Assembly: GCA_003551805.1 (NCBI GenBank)
Contig: PUNR01000287.1
Span: 1 to 10,582 of the forward strand
DNA from: Loktanella sp.
GTDB lineage: Bacteria > Pseudomonadota > Alphaproteobacteria > Rhodobacterales > Rhodobacteraceae
Reading direction: 5' to 3'
DNA length: 10,582 nucleotides
Made by a program: the position numbers and the translations under genes. Positions 1 to 6,618 of the stretch are shown here, piece after piece; position 1 is the first letter of the stretch, and every line of letters starts with the position of its first letter. The notes beneath the pieces are model-generated. The model saw only the letters and a list, made by a program, of their open reading frames with translations, was not told the origin of the DNA and searched no databases.

Positions 1-899
1 ACCGGTGTGATCGTCAGGTCTGCGGCACCTGCCGACAATGCAAAATGTTCTGGCCGTATTCCCAAAGTGACCTGCTGCGGCAGCCCGGTTGAAGACCACG
101 ATGGCCCCATATCAAGCGTCATGCCGTCGACTGCCAGCCCGTGTTCCGTCACATTGGCAGCGATCAGGTTCATCGGGGGGGACCCCATGAAATCGGCCAC
201 AAAAGTGTTGGCAGGCGTGTCGTAAATTTGCTGCGGGGTGCCAATCTGCTGCACATGGCCGTCTTTCAGTACCACAATCCGGCTGGCCAATGTCATCGCC
301 TCGATCTGGTCGTGGGTAACATAGACGATGCTTGCCTTTGTGCGTTTGTGCAGTTTTTTAATCTCTGCGCGCATTTCAACCCGCAACTTGGCATCCAGAT
401 TTGATAGAGGTTCATCAAAAAGAAACAGTTTCGGATCACGCACCAGCGCGCGACCCATCGCGACACGCTGTCTTTGCCCACCAGAAAGCTGGCTTGGCTG
501 ACGGTCAAGCAAATGACCGATCTGCAACAGGTCTGCGACTTCGCGGGTTTTTGCTTCAATCTCGGCACGGGGCAGTTTGCGGATCTTCATGCCAAAGCCG
601 ATATTTTCAGCAACGGTCATGGTCGGATACAAGGCGTAGCTTTGGAAAACCATCGCGATGTCACGGTCTTTGGGAGGTTCTTGCGTCACATCGCGCCCGC
701 CGATCATCAAGGTGCCACCGCTGGTGTGTTCCAGCCCTGCGATACAGTTCAACAGCGTGGACTTGCCGCAACCAGACGGGCCGACCAGCACCAGAAATTC
801 GCCTTGGGCCATGTCAATGTCGATATCGTGCAGGACATGGACCGCGCCATAGCTTTTGACCAGCTTGCGGGTCTGCATCGCAAAACGATTGTTCGTCAT
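1..899 (-). CDS. malK: Sugar ABC transporter ATP-binding protein, MalK/UgpC type (C-terminus cut off by window edge)
   Basis: This is the ATPase that powers the maltose-type importer; two copies would dock on MalF and MalG at the cytoplasmic face. The visible part has 299 complete codons. Seen: Walker A GPSGCGKST at residues 40-48, Q-loop Q86, signature LSGGQ at 138-142, Walker B ending in DE at 162-163, D-loop SNLD at 166-169 and H-loop H196. From about residue 240 the C-terminal regulatory domain of the MalK/UgpC group begins, with its GIRPEH motif at 280-285. Family members are usually 330-370 residues, so about 40-70 are missing. The ATG at 899 overlaps the stop of the upstream lacI gene as ATGA, which points to translational coupling. 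Residue 51, equivalent to Arg47 of E. coli MalK, is Asn. The name malK rests on the adjacent malEFG genes; on the ATPase sequence alone, UgpC or MsmK type would be equally fair. Confidence 0.93.
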   Translation of the reverse strand, partial: MTNNRFAMQTRKLVKSYGAVHVLHDIDIDMAQGEFLVLVGPSGCGKSTLLNCIAGLEHTSGGTLMIGGRDVTQEPPKDRDIAMVFQSYALYPTMTVAENIGFGMKIRKLPRAEIEAKTREVADLLQIGHLLDRQPSQLSGGQRQRVAMGRALVRDPKLFLFDEPLSNLDAKLRVEMRAEIKKLHKRTKASIVYVTHDQIEAMTLASRIVVLKDGHVQQIGTPQQIYDTPANTFVADFMGSPPMNLIAANVTEHGLAVDGMTLDMGPSWSSTGLPQQVTLGIRPEHFALSAGAADLTITP

Positions 900-1954
900 T
901 GTGTCGAGTGCCATGGATCTTTCCCTTCCTCAGGAACCGGGCCGGTTGAATTGCGCACGATCACATCCGCCCGGATCAGGGTTTGAAGCTGCGCCGCCGC
1001 AACTCCGTCGATATGATCGACCAGATGATTGGCCAATGGCACGCATGCGTCACGCATGGGCGCGCGGGTCACCGTTAGGGCTGGCGAAAAATTGGTCGCA
1101 CGGTGTTTTGGTAAGGCGTCATCATGCGCCATCACGCTTAAATCGCCCGGTACATTAAGTGACAGGTCACGCGCTGCGCGCAAGACACCAGCTGCAGTCA
1201 ATGTTGATCCGCAGACAATAGCCGTTGGCCGCGGCCCAAGGCGCCCTGACAGCATTGCAAGGCCACGCCCATATCCGTAGTTTTCACTAGGATCGTCGCT
1301 GGCGATGAAATGATCGGGAACCGACAGTCCCTCGGCGGCCATCGCATTGCGGAACGCTGCTAGCCTGTCATTGGCAAAAGCCAACCGCAGTTCGCCATTC
1401 AGAAATGCAATACGCCGATGCCCGAGCGCTGCAAGAAGGTCAACGGAATCCACCATCACTGCGCGGTTGTCGATACCGTAAAAGGGGTAATCAACCTGCA
1501 CCTGATCCTGACCGTGCACGACAAACGGGACCCCGCGGGCCTTTAGCCATGTCACGCGCGGATCGCCGGGCACTGGCGCATTCAGGATGAACCCGTCAAG
1601 AATACCGCGTTCCAGCAAGCGCTGATAGGGCAGCACCGGTTCGTCAGACTGATCGACAGCAAAGACAAGATCGGTGTCGCGGGCCGCCAGTGCCGCTGTC
1701 AGACCTGTCAGCATCTCGAAAAAGATCATGTCGGATGACATGTCCGGCTGAATGCGGGCAATCATCCCGACCATCCCTGACCGGCCCGTGACAAGGCGTT
1801 GCGCGATCCTGTTGGGGCGATAGCCCAGCCTATCAGCGGTCTGTCGCACGCGGTCACGGGTGCGGGCATTAACCTCGGGAAAGCCATTGAGCGCACGGCT
1901 GACCGTGGCGACTGATAGCCCCAGTTCAATCCCGATATCCTTGAGCGTGGCCAT
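896..1954 (-). CDS. LacI-family transcriptional repressor of the alpha-glucoside locus
   Basis: A LacI/GalR-family regulator of 352 residues from the preferred ATG at 1954. Residues 2-24 form the helix-turn-helix, with recognition helix VATVSRALN (15-23); the hinge region follows at about 47-56. The rest is a periplasmic-binding-protein-like effector domain of normal length. A TTG at 1972 would add six residues, but it lies inside an operator palindrome and only about 9 nt from the predicted transcript start, while the family normally begins at MATLKDI; ATG 1954 is therefore preferred, although its ribosome site is weak. The gene is divergent from the glucosidase-malEFG operon and overlaps malK by four bases. 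By context it represses both arms and is probably released by an imported alpha-glucoside. It resembles the AglR/MalR role in other alphaproteobacteria; the exact orthology cannot be settled from this sequence. Confidence 0.92.
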   Translation of the reverse strand: MATLKDIGIELGLSVATVSRALNGFPEVNARTRDRVRQTADRLGYRPNRIAQRLVTGRSGMVGMIARIQPDMSSDMIFFEMLTGLTAALAARDTDLVFAVDQSDEPVLPYQRLLERGILDGFILNAPVPGDPRVTWLKARGVPFVVHGQDQVQVDYPFYGIDNRAVMVDSVDLLAALGHRRIAFLNGELRLAFANDRLAAFRNAMAAEGLSVPDHFIASDDPSENYGYGRGLAMLSGRLGPRPTAIVCGSTLTAAGVLRAARDLSLNVPGDLSVMAHDDALPKHRATNFSPALTVTRAPMRDACVPLANHLVDHIDGVAAAQLQTLIRADVIVRNSTGPVPEEGKDPWHSTQ

Positions 1955-1968
1955 CTGGCTTTGATCTT

Positions 1969-1982
1969 TCAAAATGTTTTGA
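1969..1982. promoter_or_regulatory. LacI-type operator O1 (repressor-gene side)
   Basis: The 14 bases TCAAAATGTTTTGA have perfect 6-bp inverted arms (TCAAAA/TTTTGA) around a TG centre. The arms match the second palindrome at 2058-2069. The site sits at the predicted transcription start of the minus-strand lacI-malK unit, so binding there would give autorepression. LacI-family operators are typically palindromes of this length with a central CG or near-CG step, so assignment to the adjacent repressor is a well-founded inference. Confidence 0.72.
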
Positions 1983-1987
1983 GATAG

Positions 1988-2016
1988 AGGCTAGCAACGG
2001 ATTTAAAATCTGGCAA
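1988..2016 (-). promoter_or_regulatory. Candidate sigma-70 promoter of lacI-malK
   Basis: On the minus strand, a -35 box TTGCCA (2016-2011, five of six consensus bases) and a weak -10 box TAGCCT (1993-1988) are separated by 17 nt. Transcription would start near 1981, inside operator O1, leaving a leader of about 27 nt before ATG 1954. The poor -10 keeps confidence moderate. Confidence 0.4.
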
Positions 2017-2057
2017 GAACAACTAATGATGCCGATTTTATCTATGATACTTTGTTC

Positions 2058-2069
2058 CAAAACGTTTTG
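2058..2069. promoter_or_regulatory. LacI-type operator O2 (glucosidase-malEFG side)
   Basis: CAAAACGTTTTG is a perfect 12-bp palindrome with the central CG typical of LacI-family operators. Its right end overlaps the -35 box of the candidate plus-strand promoter (2067-2072), so bound repressor would block RNA polymerase. Its centre is 88 bp from the centre of operator O1, which is compatible with loop formation by a bivalent repressor, but nothing in the sequence shows that looping occurs. Confidence 0.78.
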
Positions 2070-2094
2070 AGTTCTGTAAGTCCCTTGCTATCGT
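2067..2094 (+). promoter_or_regulatory. Candidate promoter of the alpha-glucosidase-malEFG operon
   Basis: A -35 box TTGAGT (2067-2072) and a -10 box TATCGT (2089-2094) are 16 nt apart, each with four of six consensus bases. The -35 overlaps operator O2, as expected for a repressible promoter. A start near 2100 would leave a leader of about 40 nt before the glucosidase ATG at 2143, and would exclude the in-frame ATG at 2095 as the translation start. Confidence 0.5.
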
Positions 2095-2142
2095 ATGGCC
2101 GAATCGGGAACGGCTTGTTCCAAATGTCAGGGGCGGTTGCAG

Positions 2143-3777
2143 ATGCGGGAATGGTGGCGTGACGCCGTGATTTATCAGGTCTATCCGCGGTCCTTTCAGG
2201 ATACGACCGGTAATGGCGTCGGTGATCTGAACGGCATCACGCAGCGGCTTGACCATATTGCATCCCTTGGCGTGGATGTGGTGTGGCTGTCGCCTTTCTT
2301 TACCTCGCCCGACCGCGATATGGGCTATGATGTTTCTGATTATACAGGTGTGAACCCATTGTTCGGCACGATCGCCGATTTCGACTGTCTGATCGCGCGG
2401 GCGCATGATCTGGACCTTAAGGTCATCATCGATCAGGTTCTGAGCCATACCAGCGACCAGCATCCGTGGTTCGTGGAAAGTCGCGCAAGCCGTGGCAACC
2501 CCAAGGCAGATTGGTATGTCTGGGCGGATCCCAAGCCTGATGGCACACCGCCAAACAACTGGCTGTCGGTTTTTGGCGGTTCCGCATGGCAGTTCGACAC
2601 GCGCCGCAAGCAGTATTACCTACATAACTTTCTGACTGAACAGCCGGACCTAAACTTTCACTGCCCCGCAATGGTTGACGCGTTACTTGAAACGATGCGG
2701 TTCTGGCTTGATCGCGGGGTGGACGGGTTCCGGCTGGATACGGTCAACTTTTTTGTTCATGATCCCGCACTGCGCGACAATCCACCCTCTGACTGGAAGG
2801 ATTTCCCCAACAATCCCTACGAGGCGCAGGCGCACATTCATTCCAAAACCCAGCCGCATAATCTGACTGTCCTGCGCCGGATGCGGGCGCTGACCGATGA
2901 ATACGGCCCAACGATGATGATTGGCGAAGTGGGCGACATGGGTCAGCGTCAGGTCGAGATCATGGGTGAATATACTGCGGGCGCCGACAAGCTGCACATG
3001 GCCTATTCCTTTGCCATGCTTAGCCACGACCAAAGTGCAGGCCATTTCCGCCGCTGTATTGAAGGGTTTTTGCAAGGTGCGATTGACGGTTGGCCTTGCT
3101 GGTCGTTTTCCAACCATGACGTCCAGCGCCATACCACGCGCTGGGCAAAACCAGGCGAGAATGAAACTGCCGTTGCACGACAGGCCATCAATCTGCTGAT
3201 CGCCTTTCCGGGCGCGCTGGGCCTTTATCAGGGCGAGGAGCTTGGCCAGATCGAAACCGACATCGCTTTCCAGGAATTGCGCGACACGGCCAACATCGCC
3301 TTCTGGCCAGAATACAAGGGGCGCGACGGATGCCGTACTCCGATGACATGGGATCACACTGCACCCAATGCAGGTTTCAGCACCGGTGAACCATGGTTGC
3401 CGGTCAAGGCGCCACAGGCGCAGCGCGCGCTTGATCTGGTCGAAAAGCAGAATGATTCCGTGCTGGCAAGCTATCGGGTGGCGCTTGCGTTTCGGCGAGC
3501 AAGGCCGGAATTGCGGCTGGGCAGCACGACATTTCATGATCTGCCCGAACCGATCCTTGCGATCAGCCGCAGCCATGAAGGGCAGGTATTGACCGGCATT
3601 TTCAATCTGACGGACCAGCCACAGGACCTGCATCTGACAGGGCAGGCTATCGCAACAGGCCCGCAGCATGCCACGTTGCACGCTGATATCATCAGGCTGC
3701 CCGCGCGGGGGTATGTCTATCTTGCCTCGGACACCGCGCTGACGCTTGCCATGGAACTTCAAACTGCCGTGGCCTGA
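2143..3777 (+). CDS. Alpha-glucosidase, GH13 family (oligo-1,6-glucosidase/maltase type)
   Basis: A cytoplasmic exo-acting glycoside hydrolase that should split imported maltose or short alpha-glucosides to glucose. It has 544 residues and no signal peptide. The GH13 regions are intact: region I DQVLSH at 97-102, region II GFRLD with nucleophile D199, region III GEVGD with acid/base E262, and region IV NHD with D326. QGEELG and GRDGCRTPM downstream are typical of proteobacterial alpha-glucosidases, perhaps subfamily GH13_23. Residue 200, just after the nucleophile, is Thr; in this family Thr, Ala or Gly there goes with alpha-1,4 preference and Val with alpha-1,6. Start choice: ATG 2143 has an AGGGG site 9 nt upstream and begins the family motif MREWWRDAVIYQVYPRSF; ATG 2095, 48 bases upstream, has no ribosome site and abuts the predicted -10. 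First gene of the plus-strand operon, 46 nt before malE. Confidence 0.94.
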   Translation: MREWWRDAVIYQVYPRSFQDTTGNGVGDLNGITQRLDHIASLGVDVVWLSPFFTSPDRDMGYDVSDYTGVNPLFGTIADFDCLIARAHDLDLKVIIDQVLSHTSDQHPWFVESRASRGNPKADWYVWADPKPDGTPPNNWLSVFGGSAWQFDTRRKQYYLHNFLTEQPDLNFHCPAMVDALLETMRFWLDRGVDGFRLDTVNFFVHDPALRDNPPSDWKDFPNNPYEAQAHIHSKTQPHNLTVLRRMRALTDEYGPTMMIGEVGDMGQRQVEIMGEYTAGADKLHMAYSFAMLSHDQSAGHFRRCIEGFLQGAIDGWPCWSFSNHDVQRHTTRWAKPGENETAVARQAINLLIAFPGALGLYQGEELGQIETDIAFQELRDTANIAFWPEYKGRDGCRTPMTWDHTAPNAGFSTGEPWLPVKAPQAQRALDLVEKQNDSVLASYRVALAFRRARPELRLGSTTFHDLPEPILAISRSHEGQVLTGIFNLTDQPQDLHLTGQAIATGPQHATLHADIIRLPARGYVYLASDTALTLAMELQTAVA

Positions 3778-3823
3778 CAGGCTGCGGATCACACCACCGG
3801 TTTTTCGTAGGGAGGATAACCAC

Positions 3824-4993
3824 ATGACACTGATCAAAACCTTGAGCGCGACAGCGCTGTTATTGCTGACCACCGCGCCAGCCTTTGCGCTGGAAGATGG
3901 AAAATTGCTGATCTGGACCGGCGCAAACCGCGATCAGGGGGCATTGGCCGAAGTAGCTGCACGCTTTACCGAAGATTTCGGCGTCGATGTCGTGATCGAG
4001 GTGGTGGACCCCGATCTGCCCGAAAAGTTCCAGCAAGCCGCGGCCACAGGTGACGGCCCCGATATCGTCATGCATGCCCATGACCGTTTTGGCGAATGGT
4101 CCGCCGGTGGCCTGTTGGCGCCGGTCAATCCATCCGCGGCTTGGGCCGAAGGTGTACTGCCCGCTGCAATGGATGCGGTCAATTTCGACGGCCGGACATG
4201 GGGCTATCCTGTCGGGGTCGAGGCCGTGACTCTGATCTACAACCGCGATCTGATCGACACCCCGCCCGCCGATTTCGCTGATATCGGAACTCTCGACATC
4301 GCCGATGGTAAGGCACCGATCCTGTGGGATTATACGAATACCTATTTCACCTTTCCGATGCTGATGGCCGGTGGCGGCTTTGCCTTTCAGAAGGTCGACA
4401 ACAGCTATGATGGCAGCACAACCGGTGTGAATAATGCAGGCGCCATTGCCGGGGCCGAGGTGCTGAAATCCCTGTTCGATGACGGCATCTTGCCTGCGGG
4501 CGTAGATTACGGCGTCATGGATGGGGCCATGGCCAATGGCGACGTCGCCATGGTCATCAACGGCCCGTGGAGTTGGGCAGGCTATCGCGCCGCTGGTATT
4601 GACATAGGTGTCGCCCCGATCCCGACCGTGAACGGACAGGTCACGCCGCCGTTCCTTGGCGTGCAGGTACTGGGGATCAACGCGGCCTCACCCAACCAGG
4701 ATCTGGCGGTCGAATTCATCGAAAACTATCTGGCAACCGATGAAGGTCTGGCAATATGGAACGCCAATGGCGGTGTCGGTGCATTGGCCGATATGTCGGC
4801 AGCTGGGGAACAGGATGACCCGCTTGTCAGCGCCATGCTGGCCGTTGCAGCTGATGGTATTCCGATGCCATCCAACCCAGAAATGGGCGCATTCTGGAGC
4901 GCGATGGCCCCAGCCCTGACCAATATCACCACCGGTGCGCAATCACCCGAAGATGCACTGAACGACGCCGCTGCGCGGATCAAAGGCGAATAA
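3824..4993 (+). CDS. malE: Maltose/alpha-glucoside periplasmic binding protein, MalE-like
   Basis: This is the solute-binding component that captures sugar in the periplasm and delivers it to MalFGK2. It has 389 residues, with a Sec signal peptide at 1-22 (hydrophobic core followed by AFA, cleaved before LEDGK). The mature part aligns end to end with E. coli MBP: the blocks TGDGPDI, AHDRFG, INGPW and INAASPN are all present. Equivalents of the maltose contacts D65, R66, E111, Y155, W230 and W340 are kept as D87, R88, E133, Y174, W249 and W358. K15, W62 and E153 are replaced by R36, H84 and N172, so the ligand may not be maltose itself. The ATG at 3824 has GGAGG (3811-3815) 8 nt upstream, which decides against longer in-frame starts inside the glucosidase gene. 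A strong hairpin follows the stop, before malF. Confidence 0.95.
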   Translation: MTLIKTLSATALLLLTTAPAFALEDGKLLIWTGANRDQGALAEVAARFTEDFGVDVVIEVVDPDLPEKFQQAAATGDGPDIVMHAHDRFGEWSAGGLLAPVNPSAAWAEGVLPAAMDAVNFDGRTWGYPVGVEAVTLIYNRDLIDTPPADFADIGTLDIADGKAPILWDYTNTYFTFPMLMAGGGFAFQKVDNSYDGSTTGVNNAGAIAGAEVLKSLFDDGILPAGVDYGVMDGAMANGDVAMVINGPWSWAGYRAAGIDIGVAPIPTVNGQVTPPFLGVQVLGINAASPNQDLAVEFIENYLATDEGLAIWNANGGVGALADMSAAGEQDDPLVSAMLAVAADGIPMPSNPEMGAFWSAMAPALTNITTGAQSPEDALNDAAARIKGE

Positions 4994-5000
4994 ATCTGGC

Positions 5001-5034
5001 GGGGCTGGCGGCGGGATCACCCGCCGCCAGCTTT
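5001..5034 (+). terminator. malE-malF intergenic hairpin (partial terminator or mRNA-stabilising element)
   Basis: A perfect 11-bp GC-rich stem, CTGGCGGCGGG (5005-5015) against CCCGCCGCCAG (5020-5030), encloses a 4-nt loop ATCA. One more G-C pair (5004/5031) and G-U wobbles out to 5001/5034 extend it. Only four T follow (5032-5035), so termination would be incomplete. It begins 8 nt after the malE stop and ends 26 nt before the malF ATG. E. coli has REP elements in the same place, where they help keep MalE far above MalF and MalG; a similar role here is inference. Confidence 0.78.
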
Positions 5035-5059
5035 TGACGGGGAAGGGGGAGGTCCTTGC

Positions 5060-6607
5060 ATGACCGCATCAGTCGATCTTGCGCACAAAGACAAAGATCA
5101 GGTGCCGCGTCTGGCAGCCGTGCCACGATTGGTGGGCGTAGGCATCGTGACGCTTGGCCTGCTGTTCGGTGCCTTCTATCTTTACATGCTTGCGCAGCCT
5201 TTGTTCGGGGCGATCCTTTTGGCGCTGGCGGTGGGTGTGGCGATCGTCTTTGGCACGAACCGCTTTTACGGGGCGCGGTTTATCTTTCCGGGTGTCGCGG
5301 CAGTGCTGATCTTTATCGCCTTCCCGGTGATCTATACGATCTATCTGGGGTTTACGAATTATTCATCCTTCAACCTGCTGACCTATGAACGCGCAGTATC
5401 GGTGCTGACAGCACGCGGCACCGTTGATCCTGAGACCGAACAACCCTTTGCCGTGGCACGCGACGATGACGGCTATCGCATCTGGATGCCCGAGGCTGGA
5501 CTGCTGTCAGAGCCCGTCACCCTCGACGCACCGGCCGAGGCGGAACTGACGCCCGGCGACAGCCCGATAGACCTGCTGACCCCGCGCGATGCTGTGGCCT
5601 TGCGCAGCGGATTGCAGGCGCTGGTGCTGACAACACCGGACGGGCGTGAATTGCGCAATTCGGGGCTGCGGACCTTTGCTACCGTGACACCTGATTTCAT
5701 CCGCATCGACGAAGACAGCCTGCTGCGCACAGCCGATGACGTGACCCTGACCGCCGATCATGGTCGCGGTTTTTTTGTCACGCCTGAAGGCGCGACCGTC
5801 CCCCCCGGCTGGCGCGTCAACATCGGTTTCGGCAATTTTGAAAGGGTGTTCAATTCCCGCGGTATCCGCGGACCAATGGTCAGCATCTTCATTTGGACAC
5901 TGATTTTTGCGACTGCCTCTGTCGTGTTGACCTTTGCAGTGGGGCTGACGCTGGCGGTAATCCTGCAATGGGAACATCTGCGGTTCAAGTCGCTGTATCG
6001 CATCCTTTTGATCCTGCCCTACGCTGTGCCTGCTTTCATCTCGATCCTCGTGTTTCGCGGGCTGTTCAACCAGAATTTTGGCGAGATCAACCTGATCCTG
6101 AACGCGCTGTTCGGGATCAGCCCAACATGGTTCACCGATGGCACATTGGCGCGGGTCATGTTGCTGATCGTAAACACCTGGCTGGGCTATCCTTATATGA
6201 TGCTGCTGGCCATGGGGTTCCTGCAGTCGGTGCCAGCAGATCATAAAAAGGCCGCGGCGCTGGAAGGCGCATCCTCGGCGCGGGTGTTCTTTACCATCAC
6301 CCTGCCGCAGATCATCCCGCCATTCCTGCCGCTGTTGATCGCGGCCTTCGCCTTCAACTTCAACAATCTGGTGCTTGTTTTGCTACTGACGCAGGGCCTG
6401 CCTGATATTCCGGGCACCGTGATACCGGCTGGGCAAACCGATATTCTGGCCTCGTTCACCTATCGGATGGCCTTTAACGACAGTTCGCAGCAATTCGGCC
6501 TGGCGGGTGCGATCACCTTGCTGATCTTTGTCGTGGTCGCCGCGATTTCCTATCTCAACTTTGTGGCGATGCGCCGGGCGGCCAACCGCCGCGCTGGCCG
6601 CGTGTAA
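5060..6607 (+). CDS. malF: Maltose-type ABC transporter permease MalF (with long periplasmic P2 loop)
   Basis: Inner-membrane permease subunit that forms the sugar path together with MalG. It has 515 residues against 514 in E. coli. Eight membrane segments can be placed: about 24-45, 47-66, 73-97, 274-302, 312-333, 366-388, 421-444 and 480-504. Between the third and fourth is a large periplasmic insert of about 175 residues (98-272), the P2 domain that contacts MalE and that most CUT1 permeases lack. The cytoplasmic EAA loop lies at about 396-420 (KAAALEGAS then LPQIIPP) and docks onto MalK. Sugar-site blocks WLGYPY (374-379) and FAFNFNN (430-436) match E. coli, except that the residue equivalent to Ser433 is Ala429. 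The EAA glutamate (E. coli E401) is Lys397. The ATG at 5060 follows a GGGGGAGG site at 5045-5052. Confidence 0.96.
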   Translation: MTASVDLAHKDKDQVPRLAAVPRLVGVGIVTLGLLFGAFYLYMLAQPLFGAILLALAVGVAIVFGTNRFYGARFIFPGVAAVLIFIAFPVIYTIYLGFTNYSSFNLLTYERAVSVLTARGTVDPETEQPFAVARDDDGYRIWMPEAGLLSEPVTLDAPAEAELTPGDSPIDLLTPRDAVALRSGLQALVLTTPDGRELRNSGLRTFATVTPDFIRIDEDSLLRTADDVTLTADHGRGFFVTPEGATVPPGWRVNIGFGNFERVFNSRGIRGPMVSIFIWTLIFATASVVLTFAVGLTLAVILQWEHLRFKSLYRILLILPYAVPAFISILVFRGLFNQNFGEINLILNALFGISPTWFTDGTLARVMLLIVNTWLGYPYMMLLAMGFLQSVPADHKKAAALEGASSARVFFTITLPQIIPPFLPLLIAAFAFNFNNLVLVLLLTQGLPDIPGTVIPAGQTDILASFTYRMAFNDSSQQFGLAGAITLLIFVVVAAISYLNFVAMRRAANRRAGRV

Positions 6608-6618
6608 GGAGGCTTGCC

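Noticed and set aside
1955..1972. Longer start for the first LacI protein, at TTG 1972
   Set aside because: The codon lies inside operator O1, has no ribosome site and adds six residues before the usual family start.
2000..2010. AT-rich near-palindrome GATTTAAAATC in the divergent promoter region
   Set aside because: Only 5-bp arms and no similarity to the two operator sites; such short matches are expected by chance in an AT-rich spacer.
2095..2142. Longer alpha-glucosidase start at ATG 2095
   Set aside because: No ribosome site; it starts right after the predicted -10 box, and the extra 16 residues do not resemble GH13 N-termini.
2683..3873. Long minus-strand open frame of 396 codons
   Set aside because: It lies antisense to the alpha-glucosidase gene, resembles no protein family and is a by-product of GC-rich codon use.
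5507..6244. Minus-strand open frame of 245 codons inside malF
   Set aside because: Antisense shadow rich in His, Gln and Arg, with no domain; the malF frame is unambiguous.
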